From the NCBI GenBank assembly GCA_017961625.1, contig JAGCWY010000138.1, positions 1-54,772 on the forward strand: 54,772 bases of DNA. Direction: 5' to 3'. Made by a program: the position numbers and the translations under genes. Under the pieces are notes generated by a model. It ran no database searches. It saw nothing but the letters and a program-made list of their open reading frames with translations, and was not told the origin of the DNA. Source of the DNA: Ruminococcus sp. (GTDB lineage Bacteria; Bacillota; Clostridia; Oscillospirales; Ruminococcaceae). Shown piece by piece: positions 8,461 through 16,217 of the stretch; the first letter of the stretch is position 1, and each line of letters begins with the position of its first letter.

Positions 8461-9193
8461 ATACCGTGAAGCCTTTGGTGCGGAAATTGTCAATCAGCTC
8501 TCCTAGTATTTCGGCGTTTGTAGCCGAAACAGAGTGAAGGAGCAGTATCTCTCCGCCGTGAGCCGCGTCTGTCAGCTTTTTCAGACTTTCATCTGGATCG
8601 GGCTGACAGTCTGTTTTCCAGTCAACATATGCGCTGCTCCAGAAAAGGGTGGTGTAGCCGCATTCCTTTGCTAGCTCGAGAGCGTGTTCGGAGTATTCAC
8701 CGCATGGACAGCGAAAGTACTGCATCTGATAGCCGTATTTGTCCAAAATATAGCTGTGCAGTGACTGTATCTCATGCTTTGCGTCTTTGTCTGACAAATC
8801 AGGCAGACTTGCATGGGTCATGCCGTGGTTTCCTAGAATATGTCCCTCGTCTATCATACGTTGTACCAGAGCCTGCTCTGTTTTTGCGTAGGGACCTGTG
8901 AGGAAGAATATCGCCTGTACCTTCTTTTCCTTTAGCGTATCAAGTATCTTTGCGGTATAGCCGTTTTCATAGCCCTGATCAAAGGTGATGATTATTCTTT
9001 TATCGTCCTCCGACAGGGCGAAGGCATCAAGGTCGCCGAATCGGCTGTTAAATTGCATTGCATCAAGGGGACGGTTCTTTTCATCTACCGTGGTTCCCTG
9101 ACCGTAACCTGTCTTTGAGCAGTCGGCAGCGTATGCCACCGTACATGGCAAAGTAGCCGCAGTCAGCAATGCAGCGGAAGCATTTATCTTCAT
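8459..9193 (-). CDS. pdaA: PdaA-like polysaccharide (muramic) deacetylase
   Basis: A 244-aa secreted carbohydrate-esterase family 4 protein with the NodB fold. The signal peptide runs through about residue 22 (cut near VAYA/AD). Motif 1 is TFDQGYENGY (D72; the second Asp of the classical TFDDG is Gln), motif 2 GNHGMTH (H123, H127), then FRCPCGEYSE and LLLHSVS. The TFD-x-GYENGY signature matches B. subtilis PdaA, which deacetylates N-acetylmuramate to make spore-cortex muramic delta-lactam. That role is inferred here. Start 9193 is preferred over 9199 because AGAGG lies 9 nt upstream of it and only 3 nt from the other ATG. Monocistronic and divergent from the SpoIVFB-like pair. Confidence 0.85.
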   Translation of the reverse strand: MKINASAALLTAATLPCTVAYAADCSKTGYGQGTTVDEKNRPLDAMQFNSRFGDLDAFALSEDDKRIIITFDQGYENGYTAKILDTLKEKKVQAIFFLTGPYAKTEQALVQRMIDEGHILGNHGMTHASLPDLSDKDAKHEIQSLHSYILDKYGYQMQYFRCPCGEYSEHALELAKECGYTTLFWSSAYVDWKTDCQPDPDESLKKLTDAAHGGEILLLHSVSATNAEILGELIDNFRTKGFTV

Positions 9194-9212
9194 AAACATT
9201 TACCTCTGATTT

Positions 9213-9241
9213 TTGAGTGCGGAATAACTCCGCAATAGTAT
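9213..9241 (+). promoter_or_regulatory. Possible promoter with inverted repeat, shared divergent region
   Basis: TTGAGT (9213-9218), 17 nt, TAGTAT (9236-9241) toward the plus-strand genes. The perfect repeat TGCGGA/TCCGCA (9218-9223 and 9229-9234) fills the spacer and also lies in the leader of the divergent deacetylase. A repressor site is plausible but unproven. Confidence 0.4.
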
Positions 9242-9324
9242 TATGAGCTGCGAAAATGAGAAAAAACATGGGGATTTTTGCATTTTTTCGCATTTTTTTG
9301 CATAAATATTACCGAGGTGATGTT

Positions 9325-9600
9325 ATGGGAAACGATGAAGTTGAAGAGGAGTACGACAGTGGCAGCACGGAAGCTCTTATGGCAGAATACGACAGAAAGC
9401 GAAGAAATAGGGCAGACGACATCATAGCCACGCAGGCAGTGATATGTATACTCCTTGTGACTTTGCTTGTGGGAGGTAGGATATTCCGGCCGGAAATAAC
9501 GGGAGAGGTGTACGGCAAGATAAAAAGTCTTTCGGCTGACGGAGCAGAGATAATGCCTAATCCCATAGATATGTTGATAGATTATATTGATAAGCATTAG
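9325..9600 (+). CDS. Small single-pass membrane protein upstream of SpoIVFB-like protease
   Basis: A 91-aa protein: an acidic N-terminus (VEEEYDSG), then RKRRNRADD, one hydrophobic helix (about residues 41-59, AVICILLVTLLVGG) and a short C-terminal domain. Start 9325 is chosen because GAGGTG lies 5 nt upstream; the frame is open to 9256 but has no ribosome site there. Its last 14 nt overlap the TTG start of the protease gene, so the two are translationally coupled. By position and topology it could be a reduced counterpart of SpoIVFA, the SpoIVFB regulator, but no sequence similarity to it is evident to me. Confidence 0.7.
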   Translation: MGNDEVEEEYDSGSTEALMAEYDRKRRNRADDIIATQAVICILLVTLLVGGRIFRPEITGEVYGKIKSLSADGAEIMPNPIDMLIDYIDKH

Positions 9601-10165
9601 GATATCTGGCACGGCAGTCCGTATACACTTTTCTTTTCTAGTGTTCAATGCGCTTATATTCCTTTTTCGAAGCAGCAGTCTCATATTAGCTTTCTATACG
9701 GTATGCGCCATCCATGAAGCAGGACATCTTGCAGCTAATGCCATCTGTGGCGGGAGCGTCAGGGCTGTGGAACTGAGCGCTGCAGGGATACGTATTGTCA
9801 CACAAAAAGGCGGCACGATCCCACTACGAAGCAGCATATTCGTGCTGCTTTCGGGACCTACCGCCAATATTGTCGTTTATTCTGTTATGAAGCTTGCTGA
9901 CTGCGACGGTATATTTCCACTACTGAACCTTTCCACTGCCTTGTATAATATGTTGCCATACTACAGTCTTGACGGCGGTGCTCTAATATGCACTCTTACG
10001 GAAGGGAGAGCCTGTGAACGCGCAGTCTTCCTTGCCATGAAGGCATTAGGAATTCTGAATATAGCCTTATCGGCTTTAGCTGTATGTCAGCTCGGTAGCA
10101 GAGCTATGCCGTTGTTAATAGCCTCTTCTGCGCTGTTTGCAGGGGATATGAGGTTTAAGCGCTGA
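9587..10165 (+). CDS. SpoIVFB-like M50B intramembrane site-2 metalloprotease
   Basis: A 192-aa polytopic membrane protein. The zinc motif HEAGH is at residues 43-47 within a hydrophobic helix, and the third ligand region NMLPYYSLDGG (D129) matches the NLLPxxxLDGG motif of SpoIVFB-class site-2 proteases. Such enzymes cleave membrane-tethered regulators such as pro-sigmaK. About five hydrophobic segments are visible. It begins with TTG inside the end of the preceding gene and has no ribosome site of its own, so it depends on coupling. It ends 1 nt before the stop of the convergent alcohol dehydrogenase gene, with no terminator between. Sporulation role is inferred. Confidence 0.85.
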   Translation: MISIRISGTAVRIHFSFLVFNALIFLFRSSSLILAFYTVCAIHEAGHLAANAICGGSVRAVELSAAGIRIVTQKGGTIPLRSSIFVLLSGPTANIVVYSVMKLADCDGIFPLLNLSTALYNMLPYYSLDGGALICTLTEGRACERAVFLAMKALGILNIALSALAVCQLGSRAMPLLIASSALFAGDMRFKR

Positions 10166-11344
10166 TTATTCGGCGTGAGCTGCAATGCGGTATATAGTTG
10201 CAACGTCCTGTGCGGATAGATGTACGAAGCCGCCGGTTTTTCCGTCACCGAGACCTAGCTTGTCTACCAGCTTAGGGATATCCTCTTCCTTGGCCCCCAG
10301 TTCCTTGAAGTTTATCGGCATACCTATGCTGCGTAGGAAGCCGCGGAAGCACTGTATTCCTTCAAGAGCGGTCTCGTCTGGATTCTCAAAATTCATCTGA
10401 CAGCCCCATACACGGACAGCCATCTGAGCGAAGCGCATAACATTGTGCTTGTATACGAATTCCATCCATGCAGGCATGATAACTGCAAGTCCTGCACCGT
10501 GAGCGCAGTCATAGAGAGCTGAAAGCTCGTGCTCAATACGGTGGCTGTTCCAGTCCTGAGCTCTGCCTACTCCAACTATATCGTTGTGGGCAACAGTGCC
10601 AGCCCACATAATATTAGCTCTTGCTTCATAGTTGTCAGGTTGCGCGATAACACGAGGAGTCTCTTTTATCATAGTGAGGAGTATCGCTTCACAGAGACGA
10701 TCTGTGATCTCGACCTCGTGAGTGTTTGTAAAATAACGTTCAAAAACGTGAGCCATTATATCTGTAGCTCCGCAGGCTGTCTGATATGCCGGGAGGGAGC
10801 AGGTGAGTTCGGGGTCCAGTATCGAGAAACGTGGACGCAGAAGGTCTGAACCTACATCGCGCTTGAAGCTACCTTCCTCCTTGGTGACTACCGATGCGCC
10901 AGAGCCTTCGCTTCCGGCAGCTGCTATAGTAAGTATAGTACCGATAGGGAGAGCTTTTTCAACCTCCTTACCTGTGCCGTAGAAGTCCCAGAAGTCTCCA
11001 TCGTAGGGGACTCCGAGAGCTATAGCCTTTGAGGAATCAATGCTTGAGCCGCCGCCTACAGAGAGGATAAAGTCAACGTTTTCATCGCGGCAGAGCTGTA
11101 TTCCCTTGTAGATGAGAGTATCACGGGGATTTGGCTGTACTCCGCCCAGTTCTGTAAACTGTATTCCGCATTCGCTGAGAGAAGCCTTAACCTTGGCGAT
11201 AAGTCCGGACTTTACAGCAGATCCTGAGCCATAATGTATGAGCACCTTTGTGCCTCCGTACTTCTTTACCATTTCTCCTGCTTTTGATTCCGTATCCCTT
11301 CCAAATATAAACTCCGTTGGGCTGTAAAACTGAAAATTATCCAT
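10166..11344 (-). CDS. Iron-containing alcohol dehydrogenase (butanol dehydrogenase type)
   Basis: A 392-aa cytosolic NAD(P)H-dependent dehydrogenase of the Fe-ADH family (YugJ/BdhA type). The dinucleotide loop is GGGSSIDSSKA, and the metal region includes ATDIMAHVFERYFT (Asp and His ligands) and CAHGAGLAVIMPAW. Full length for the family. It follows the epimerase gene by 18 nt with a good GGAGGA ribosome site, so the two form an operon. It probably reduces an aldehyde in fermentation; the substrate is not readable. Confidence 0.9.
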   Translation of the reverse strand: MDNFQFYSPTEFIFGRDTESKAGEMVKKYGGTKVLIHYGSGSAVKSGLIAKVKASLSECGIQFTELGGVQPNPRDTLIYKGIQLCRDENVDFILSVGGGSSIDSSKAIALGVPYDGDFWDFYGTGKEVEKALPIGTILTIAAAGSEGSGASVVTKEEGSFKRDVGSDLLRPRFSILDPELTCSLPAYQTACGATDIMAHVFERYFTNTHEVEITDRLCEAILLTMIKETPRVIAQPDNYEARANIMWAGTVAHNDIVGVGRAQDWNSHRIEHELSALYDCAHGAGLAVIMPAWMEFVYKHNVMRFAQMAVRVWGCQMNFENPDETALEGIQCFRGFLRSIGMPINFKELGAKEEDIPKLVDKLGLGDGKTGGFVHLSAQDVATIYRIAAHAE

Positions 11345-11362
11345 TGTATATTCCTCCCTTTA

Positions 11363-12367
11363 TTATATTTTTATATTCTTCACTGCATTTGCGACCTTAT
11401 CGCACCAGATGTCGAATTCTTCGTCCTCTGTCTGACATTCCTTGTGGGCGAGTATATAGCGTATAGTGCTCCTTATACCCTGATCTGCTCGTATAGCTAC
11501 GGTAAATCCGGGAACTGCACGTTTTATCTTTGAGTTGTCAAATATCACTGTATTTGCCTTGTCGCCGATAAGAGTACCTTCGAAATCGTAGGGGCCTATA
11601 GCGTTTAGCAACTCCGACGAAACATGGCATGCGTTCAGCTCAACGCCAAGCTCGTCGGCAATTATTGAGTATATCTGATTCCATGTTACACTCTCATCAG
11701 ATGTTATATGGAAAGCCTGACCGACAGCGTGGATATTTCCTACAAGTCCAGCATAAGCCTTTGCGAAGTCGCTGTTGTGGGTGATAGTCCAAAGTGAGGT
11801 GCCGTCGCCGTGTATTATGACCGGCTTGCCCTCCATTATCCTTTTGACCACCTGCCAGCTGCCCTTATCGCCGTGTACTCCGAGTGGCACCGACCTCTCG
11901 TCGTAGGTGTGGCTTGGTCGTATAATTGTTACGGGGAAACCGTTTTCACGATACTGCTTCATAAGGTATTCCTCACAAGCTATCTTGTCTCGTGAGTATT
12001 GCCAGTGTGGATTTGAAAGAGGGGTGCTCTCAGTTATCACGCAATCTGCAAGTGGCTTCTGATATGCGGAGGCGGAGCTGATATAGATGTACTGTTTCGT
12101 TTTGCCTCTGAAAAGCCTGAAATCCCTTTCCACCTGTGAAGGTACGAAGCCTATGAACTCTCCGACACAGTCGAAGCTCATACCTTTGAGTTTTTCGGCT
12201 GCTTCCTTTTCGTCTGAGATATCGCACTGTATAGTACGTACAGTTTCTGGCAGCTCACTGTTCCTGCCGCCGCGGTTCAGCAGTAAGACTTCGTGTCCTT
12301 GCTGTGCAAGGAGCTTTGTTATAGCCATACTTATAGTGCCTGTTCCGCCGATAAGTAGTATCCTCAA
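11363..12367 (-). CDS. NAD-dependent epimerase/dehydratase (extended SDR)
   Basis: About 334 aa. The Rossmann motif GGTGTIS lies at the N-terminus, the SDR catalytic pair is YSRDK (YxxxK) after ISSASAYQKP, and a C-terminal substrate-binding part follows. A GTG at 12379 would lie inside its own ribosome site (AAGAGGTG). A TTG at 12367, 11 nt after AAGAGG, gives MRILLIGGTGTIS, the usual N-terminus of the family, so it is preferred. It probably acts on nucleotide sugars or related substrates. First gene of an operon with the alcohol dehydrogenase; promoter at 12426-12454. Confidence 0.82.
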   Translation of the reverse strand: MRILLIGGTGTISMAITKLLAQQGHEVLLLNRGGRNSELPETVRTIQCDISDEKEAAEKLKGMSFDCVGEFIGFVPSQVERDFRLFRGKTKQYIYISSASAYQKPLADCVITESTPLSNPHWQYSRDKIACEEYLMKQYRENGFPVTIIRPSHTYDERSVPLGVHGDKGSWQVVKRIMEGKPVIIHGDGTSLWTITHNSDFAKAYAGLVGNIHAVGQAFHITSDESVTWNQIYSIIADELGVELNACHVSSELLNAIGPYDFEGTLIGDKANTVIFDNSKIKRAVPGFTVAIRADQGIRSTIRYILAHKECQTEDEEFDIWCDKVANAVKNIKI

Positions 12368-12425
12368 GTATTTGTTCACCTCTTAGAGTAAATTTTGTAT
12401 ATTGCGCTGTAAAACTGTTGGAATT

Positions 12426-12454
12426 ATTATAACACAGATTTATAAATAAAGCAA
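12426..12454 (-). promoter_or_regulatory. Promoter of the epimerase-alcohol dehydrogenase operon
   Basis: On the complement, TTGCTT (12449-12454), 17 nt, TATAAT (12426-12431). The leader is about 50 nt. Confidence 0.6.
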
Positions 12455-12570
12455 TATCTGAAACAGCGAAAAATATTAAATATATTGTTTCTTATGTAAA
12501 TTCTTGCACTTAAAAATAAAAGATGCAGTATTTGAAGGAGGTTTCAGAATCGGAATAAAGAGATAAAGTC

Positions 12571-12594
12571 CCGTGGCATTATTGTATGCCACGG
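12571..12594 (-). terminator. Terminator after the Sel1-repeat gene
   Basis: A perfect 9-bp stem, CCGTGGCAT (12571-12579) with ATGCCACGG (12586-12594), just past the stop codon. The T-rich tail is discontinuous (GACTTTATC). Confidence 0.65.
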
Positions 12595-12602
12595 AACTAA
12601 GC

Positions 12603-14177
12603 TTATATATCATAGTAATCAATGCCATACTGCTCAGCATAACGGTAAGCTTTTGCGTCGTTTGCGGCGAGGTACTCCCCACCGTATTTGTAGCAGGCGA
12701 TAAGAGCCTCGGCAGCTTCCTTGTCTCCGCCGGCAGCAGCCTTGTTGAATAGAGCTGCGGCAACAGAGTAATTCTTATAAGTGCCTGTGCCGTTTACATA
12801 GCAGTAGCCCAGCTCCTTCTGAGCGGCTGTATTATGCTGTTCAGCGGCAAGCTCCAGCATATCCTTTCCTGCTACAGGATCAGCAGCCGTACCTACTCCG
12901 TTTAGAAGACACCAGCCATAGGAATACTGACCGTCCGGGTCGCCCTGCTCGGCAGCCTGCCTGTACCATTTTACAGCTGAAGTGGCATCTTTAGGCACAC
13001 CGTAACCGTTGAAAAGGCACTCTCCGTAATTGTACTGAGCCTTCGGGTGCCCCTGTTCAGCAGCTTGCCTGTAGTATTTCGCAGCAGAGCTCTGATCCTT
13101 TGAGGTGCCATCCCCGCGCAGGCAACAGCCTGCAAGGTTGTTCAGTGCGTCGAGATCACCTTTATCGGCGGCTTCCTTGAACATCATTACCGCTGATATC
13201 TTATCCTGCGGAACTCCTATGCCCGACAGATAACAACAGGCAACGTTGAACTGTGCGTCGGTATTTCCCTGACTGGCAGCCGCTTTGAGCCAGTACATAG
13301 CCTTTTCGCTGTCCTGCTCGATACCTACGCCCCTGAGGTACATATTTCCTAGCTTGAACTGCGATTCAGGGTCGCCGGCTTGAGCGCTTCTGAGAAGGCC
13401 GTCAGAAGTATTCGCTTCTATGCTGATACCGTATCTTTTTGAGTAGAACTCGGCTCTTGCCCTGTTAGGGGAGAGTCCTGCGCCGCCGATAGTAAAGCAG
13501 CGTATAAGAGCCTTCTGTGAGTCGTAGTCACCCTGCTCGGCAGCCTGCTCGTAGCGTTTTGCGGCAAGAGCAACATTGCGTTCCGCACCCTGTCCGAGGT
13601 AATAGCAGTCCGCCAGCTTTTTCTGCGAGCTGCAATCGCCTCTGTCCGAGGAGAGTGTATACCATTTTACTGCCTTTGCGTAATCCTGTTTTACGCCTCT
13701 TCCGTAAAAGAACCTCTCTCCGAGGTTGAAGCTTGCATCATTATCGCCGTTCTGAGCCCTTCTGAAAAGGTCTTCGATAAGAGAAGTTCCGTCTCCGATG
13801 CTGATAAAGCCGTCGTTGTCTGATGAAAGTAGGGAGACGCTGTTTTTAAGTTTCCAGCCGAGGGCTGAAGCTATGCTGTAGGCAACGAGGTCTGCTTTTT
13901 CAGCGTTGAGGTATTCGCTTATCTCCGAAGCTGCACGCTGTACAACGTCATCGGCAGGTTTTGAGCCTGTAAGAACGGCGTCATTCTCGCGTATGAATAT
14001 ATCGCCTATATCCTCGCTTAGGGCAACGAAGAATGCCTTGTTCTCCTTTGAGAGACGGGGAGCAAAGTCGGAAAAAGCGGAGCAGAATTTCTTGTGGTCA
14101 GAGAGAATATCAATGCCGAAACGGTCGAGCACCTGTTTTGTGGCGTCAGCGGTTTCATTGAACATATTGTTGTCCAT
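12603..14177 (-). CDS. Sel1-like repeat protein
   Basis: A 524-aa protein without signal peptide. Residues 1-145 are a non-repeat N-terminal domain. From about 148 to 515 there are about ten Sel1-like (TPR-related) repeats of about 36 residues with the pattern A-x2-LG-x2-Y-x-G-x-G-x5-A-x2-YxxAAxxG, for example DAQFNVACCYLSGIGVPQD. Such solenoids usually scaffold protein-protein interactions. GGAGG lies upstream of the ATG at 14177. It follows the membrane-protein gene by 39 nt and is probably co-transcribed with it. Function unknown; it may be the cytoplasmic partner of that membrane protein. Confidence 0.85.
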   Translation of the reverse strand: MDNNMFNETADATKQVLDRFGIDILSDHKKFCSAFSDFAPRLSKENKAFFVALSEDIGDIFIRENDAVLTGSKPADDVVQRAASEISEYLNAEKADLVAYSIASALGWKLKNSVSLLSSDNDGFISIGDGTSLIEDLFRRAQNGDNDASFNLGERFFYGRGVKQDYAKAVKWYTLSSDRGDCSSQKKLADCYYLGQGAERNVALAAKRYEQAAEQGDYDSQKALIRCFTIGGAGLSPNRARAEFYSKRYGISIEANTSDGLLRSAQAGDPESQFKLGNMYLRGVGIEQDSEKAMYWLKAAASQGNTDAQFNVACCYLSGIGVPQDKISAVMMFKEAADKGDLDALNNLAGCCLRGDGTSKDQSSAAKYYRQAAEQGHPKAQYNYGECLFNGYGVPKDATSAVKWYRQAAEQGDPDGQYSYGWCLLNGVGTAADPVAGKDMLELAAEQHNTAAQKELGYCYVNGTGTYKNYSVAAALFNKAAAGGDKEAAEALIACYKYGGEYLAANDAKAYRYAEQYGIDYYDI

Positions 14178-14216
14178 AAAGGAGAGCCTCCGTGTGGTAT
14201 ATTATATAATAAAGGC

Positions 14217-15236
14217 TCAGCAGGTCATGGCGGCAGGCTGATTTATCACCTGTAGCCGCTCGTTTAGGTCTGTGAGGAGCAGACGTTCAAGGTCGCGCTC
14301 CGTAGCAAGACCGGCGTCCGAATCGAGAGCTCGAAAGCCCTCGTTTACCATTTCCTGAGCGCCGTTGAAATCACGTTTTATATTGAACAGATAGTATGCC
14401 AGGACTCGTTTTGCGTTTGCGTCGTTATCCTTGTTTATCACGCTGCCCAGCCTTTCAAGGAGGAACTCCGTGATTTGAGGATTCGGTTCCACTTCAGAGA
14501 AAAAGTATATCAGCCAGTAGTAACTGCCAGTTTCCTGAACGAAATAGCCTCGGTCCATAAGGATATTCATGGCTTTATGGGATGGCTCGCGCATACCGTT
14601 GTAATTGCCGATTGCGGCAAGGTGACCCATGTAGAGCTGATAATAGAGCAACTGCTCATTTTTGGTGGACTTCTTTAATCCTAGCTCCTCCAATGGTTTC
14701 ATGTCGATAGAAGCGTAGCTCTCGCCTTGCCTGAGGCGTTTGATGATTGAATTAATACAGCCGCCCAGCCTTTTCACAAGAATGAGGCTTGTGTAGATAT
14801 ACATTGCAAGCGAAAAGAAGGCGTGAAAGACCATTCCTGCCGCAAATGAGAAAAGCAGCAGCTCTGTCTGAGAGAAATGCTCCGGCTTTGTCAGCAGGCC
14901 GCGTAAAGAAAAACAAAGTGTTGCGGCTACTGCAAATTTGGCAGCAACGCTCAGGAACTGGAGCATATCAGCCTTTCTGTCGCTGAAGCTCTCCACGGAC
15001 TTCCGGCTGTCAAAGCGGACGTCATGCTGTATGATAGGACTGAACTGGCGGAAGGAAACAGTCCACTTGTTGTCCGAAACGTTGAATTCCAGACCAAAAA
15101 AGGATATATTAGTTACCCTCATGCCAAGGGCAGGGGCGAAAATGAGATTTGTCGTTAGAGCGACTATTTCTGCAGCTAAAAGTGGGAGAAGGAGAAAACC
15201 AGTGATAAATATACATGTCTTTGTGAATACAGACAT
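14217..15236 (-). CDS. Membrane protein of unknown function
   Basis: 339 aa. Hydrophobic segments lie near residues 9-35, 92-112 and 125-155, giving a membrane-anchored N-terminal half. The C-terminal about 180 residues are helical and hydrophilic, with TPR-like spacing (YQLYMGHLAAIGNYNGM, RVLAYYLFNIKRDFNGA). The ATG has AGGAGAGG upstream. It resembles no family I can name with confidence; the N-terminal half has the general look of a degenerate site-2-protease-like membrane domain but lacks HExxH. It lies between a lipoprotein gene and the Sel1-repeat gene. Confidence 0.7.
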   Translation of the reverse strand: MSVFTKTCIFITGFLLLPLLAAEIVALTTNLIFAPALGMRVTNISFFGLEFNVSDNKWTVSFRQFSPIIQHDVRFDSRKSVESFSDRKADMLQFLSVAAKFAVAATLCFSLRGLLTKPEHFSQTELLLFSFAAGMVFHAFFSLAMYIYTSLILVKRLGGCINSIIKRLRQGESYASIDMKPLEELGLKKSTKNEQLLYYQLYMGHLAAIGNYNGMREPSHKAMNILMDRGYFVQETGSYYWLIYFFSEVEPNPQITEFLLERLGSVINKDNDANAKRVLAYYLFNIKRDFNGAQEMVNEGFRALDSDAGLATERDLERLLLTDLNERLQVINQPAAMTC

Positions 15237-15263
15237 AATACCTCTCCTTTACTTTCAGAAGAA

Positions 15264-15283
15264 AAGGGCAGTATCCCGCCCTT
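15264..15283 (-). terminator. Short terminator after the Ala/Thr-rich lipoprotein gene
   Basis: On the complement, AAGGGC and GCCCTT pair (15278-15283 with 15264-15269), followed by TTTTCTTC. It overlaps the lipoprotein stop codon and precedes the membrane-protein gene by only about 27 nt, so read-through is likely. Confidence 0.55.
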
Positions 15284-16118
15284 ATCTGTAAATATCCATG
15301 TATGTAATCAGCTCACATTTCATAACGGTCGCATAAGAAAGATACCATCTTCCGTCAAGTTCGACGAAGCCGCAGCCGTTTCCGATGAAATCATGCTCAT
15401 CATTGCCATCCTTGTAATAAACGATGCCGCAACCTGAAGCGTTCGTGAAGCTCGTGCCGAGCTGCTTGTTGAAGTCCTTGAGAGCGTTTTCAGACGTTGG
15501 ACTGAGAAGCTTTTCTTCGAGGGTGGTAGTCCATTTATCCGGCGGAACGTCAGACTTTTCAGCCATAAGGGAATGGATCTTTTTTATGGAATTGCTGATA
15601 GCGCTCATGACCTTTGAGCGTTTGAACATTACCTGCGCATTCTTGCCGTCAAGTAACTCTGAATTGGAGGTGTCGAGATAAGCAAGGTATCCCTCTATCT
15701 CTTCCTGACAGAACATATCGTATACGGCGTTTGCGTCATCGTGCAGGTAAGCGCTGTAGTAGGCTTGTGCGGCTTCAAAGCAGGTCGCAAAGCCCTTCTG
15801 TGGAGCCTCTGTGGCTGGCTCAGTCGTTGCTGCGGCAGAAGTTGTTGTTTCTGTAGCAGTGGTGACAGCTTCCGTGACTGCCGCGGAAGTTTCTGTTTTG
15901 GTCGCAGTATCTGTTGAGCTTACAGCTGCAGAGGTCTTTGTCGCAGTTGTGGTCTCCTCATTTACTGTTTCAGATCTGGAAGCGGAGACAGCCTCTGTTG
16001 CAGCGGTACTGTCTTCTGCTGAAATGGCTTTGTCGGCCTCTGAGCTTTTACAGCTCCATGCTGATGAGCACAGCAGAACAGCCGCGATAACAGCAGTTAT
16101 GCGGGAAAAGAGCTTCAT
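15282..16118 (-). CDS. Putative lipoprotein with Ala/Thr-rich linker
   Basis: 278 aa. An N-terminal export signal ends at SAWSC (Cys 23), a weak lipobox. Residues about 30-108 are a low-complexity Thr/Ala/Glu/Ser linker, and the C-terminal about 165 residues form an unrecognised globular domain with three cysteines. Expected to be anchored outside the membrane, with the linker spanning the wall. The promoter at 16151-16179 carries a palindrome. Function unknown. Its neighbours downstream are a membrane protein and a Sel1 scaffold. Confidence 0.75.
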   Translation of the reverse strand: MKLFSRITAVIAAVLLCSSAWSCKSSEADKAISAEDSTAATEAVSASRSETVNEETTTATKTSAAVSSTDTATKTETSAAVTEAVTTATETTTSAAATTEPATEAPQKGFATCFEAAQAYYSAYLHDDANAVYDMFCQEEIEGYLAYLDTSNSELLDGKNAQVMFKRSKVMSAISNSIKKIHSLMAEKSDVPPDKWTTTLEEKLLSPTSENALKDFNKQLGTSFTNASGCGIVYYKDGNDEHDFIGNGCGFVELDGRWYLSYATVMKCELITYMDIYR

Positions 16119-16150
16119 ATAATTCTCCTTGTACTAAATGATACAATAGT

Positions 16151-16179
16151 ATTATAGCTCTAAAACGCGTTTTCGTCAA
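16151..16179 (-). promoter_or_regulatory. Promoter with perfect 12-bp palindrome in the spacer
   Basis: On the complement, TTGACG (16174-16179), 17 nt, TATAAT (16151-16156). The spacer contains the perfect palindrome AAAACGCGTTTT (16162-16173), a plausible operator. Confidence 0.65.
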
Positions 16180-16217
16180 TAGTTTGCTTCAAAAACAGCT
16201 TATGTGCAGTCTGGGCA

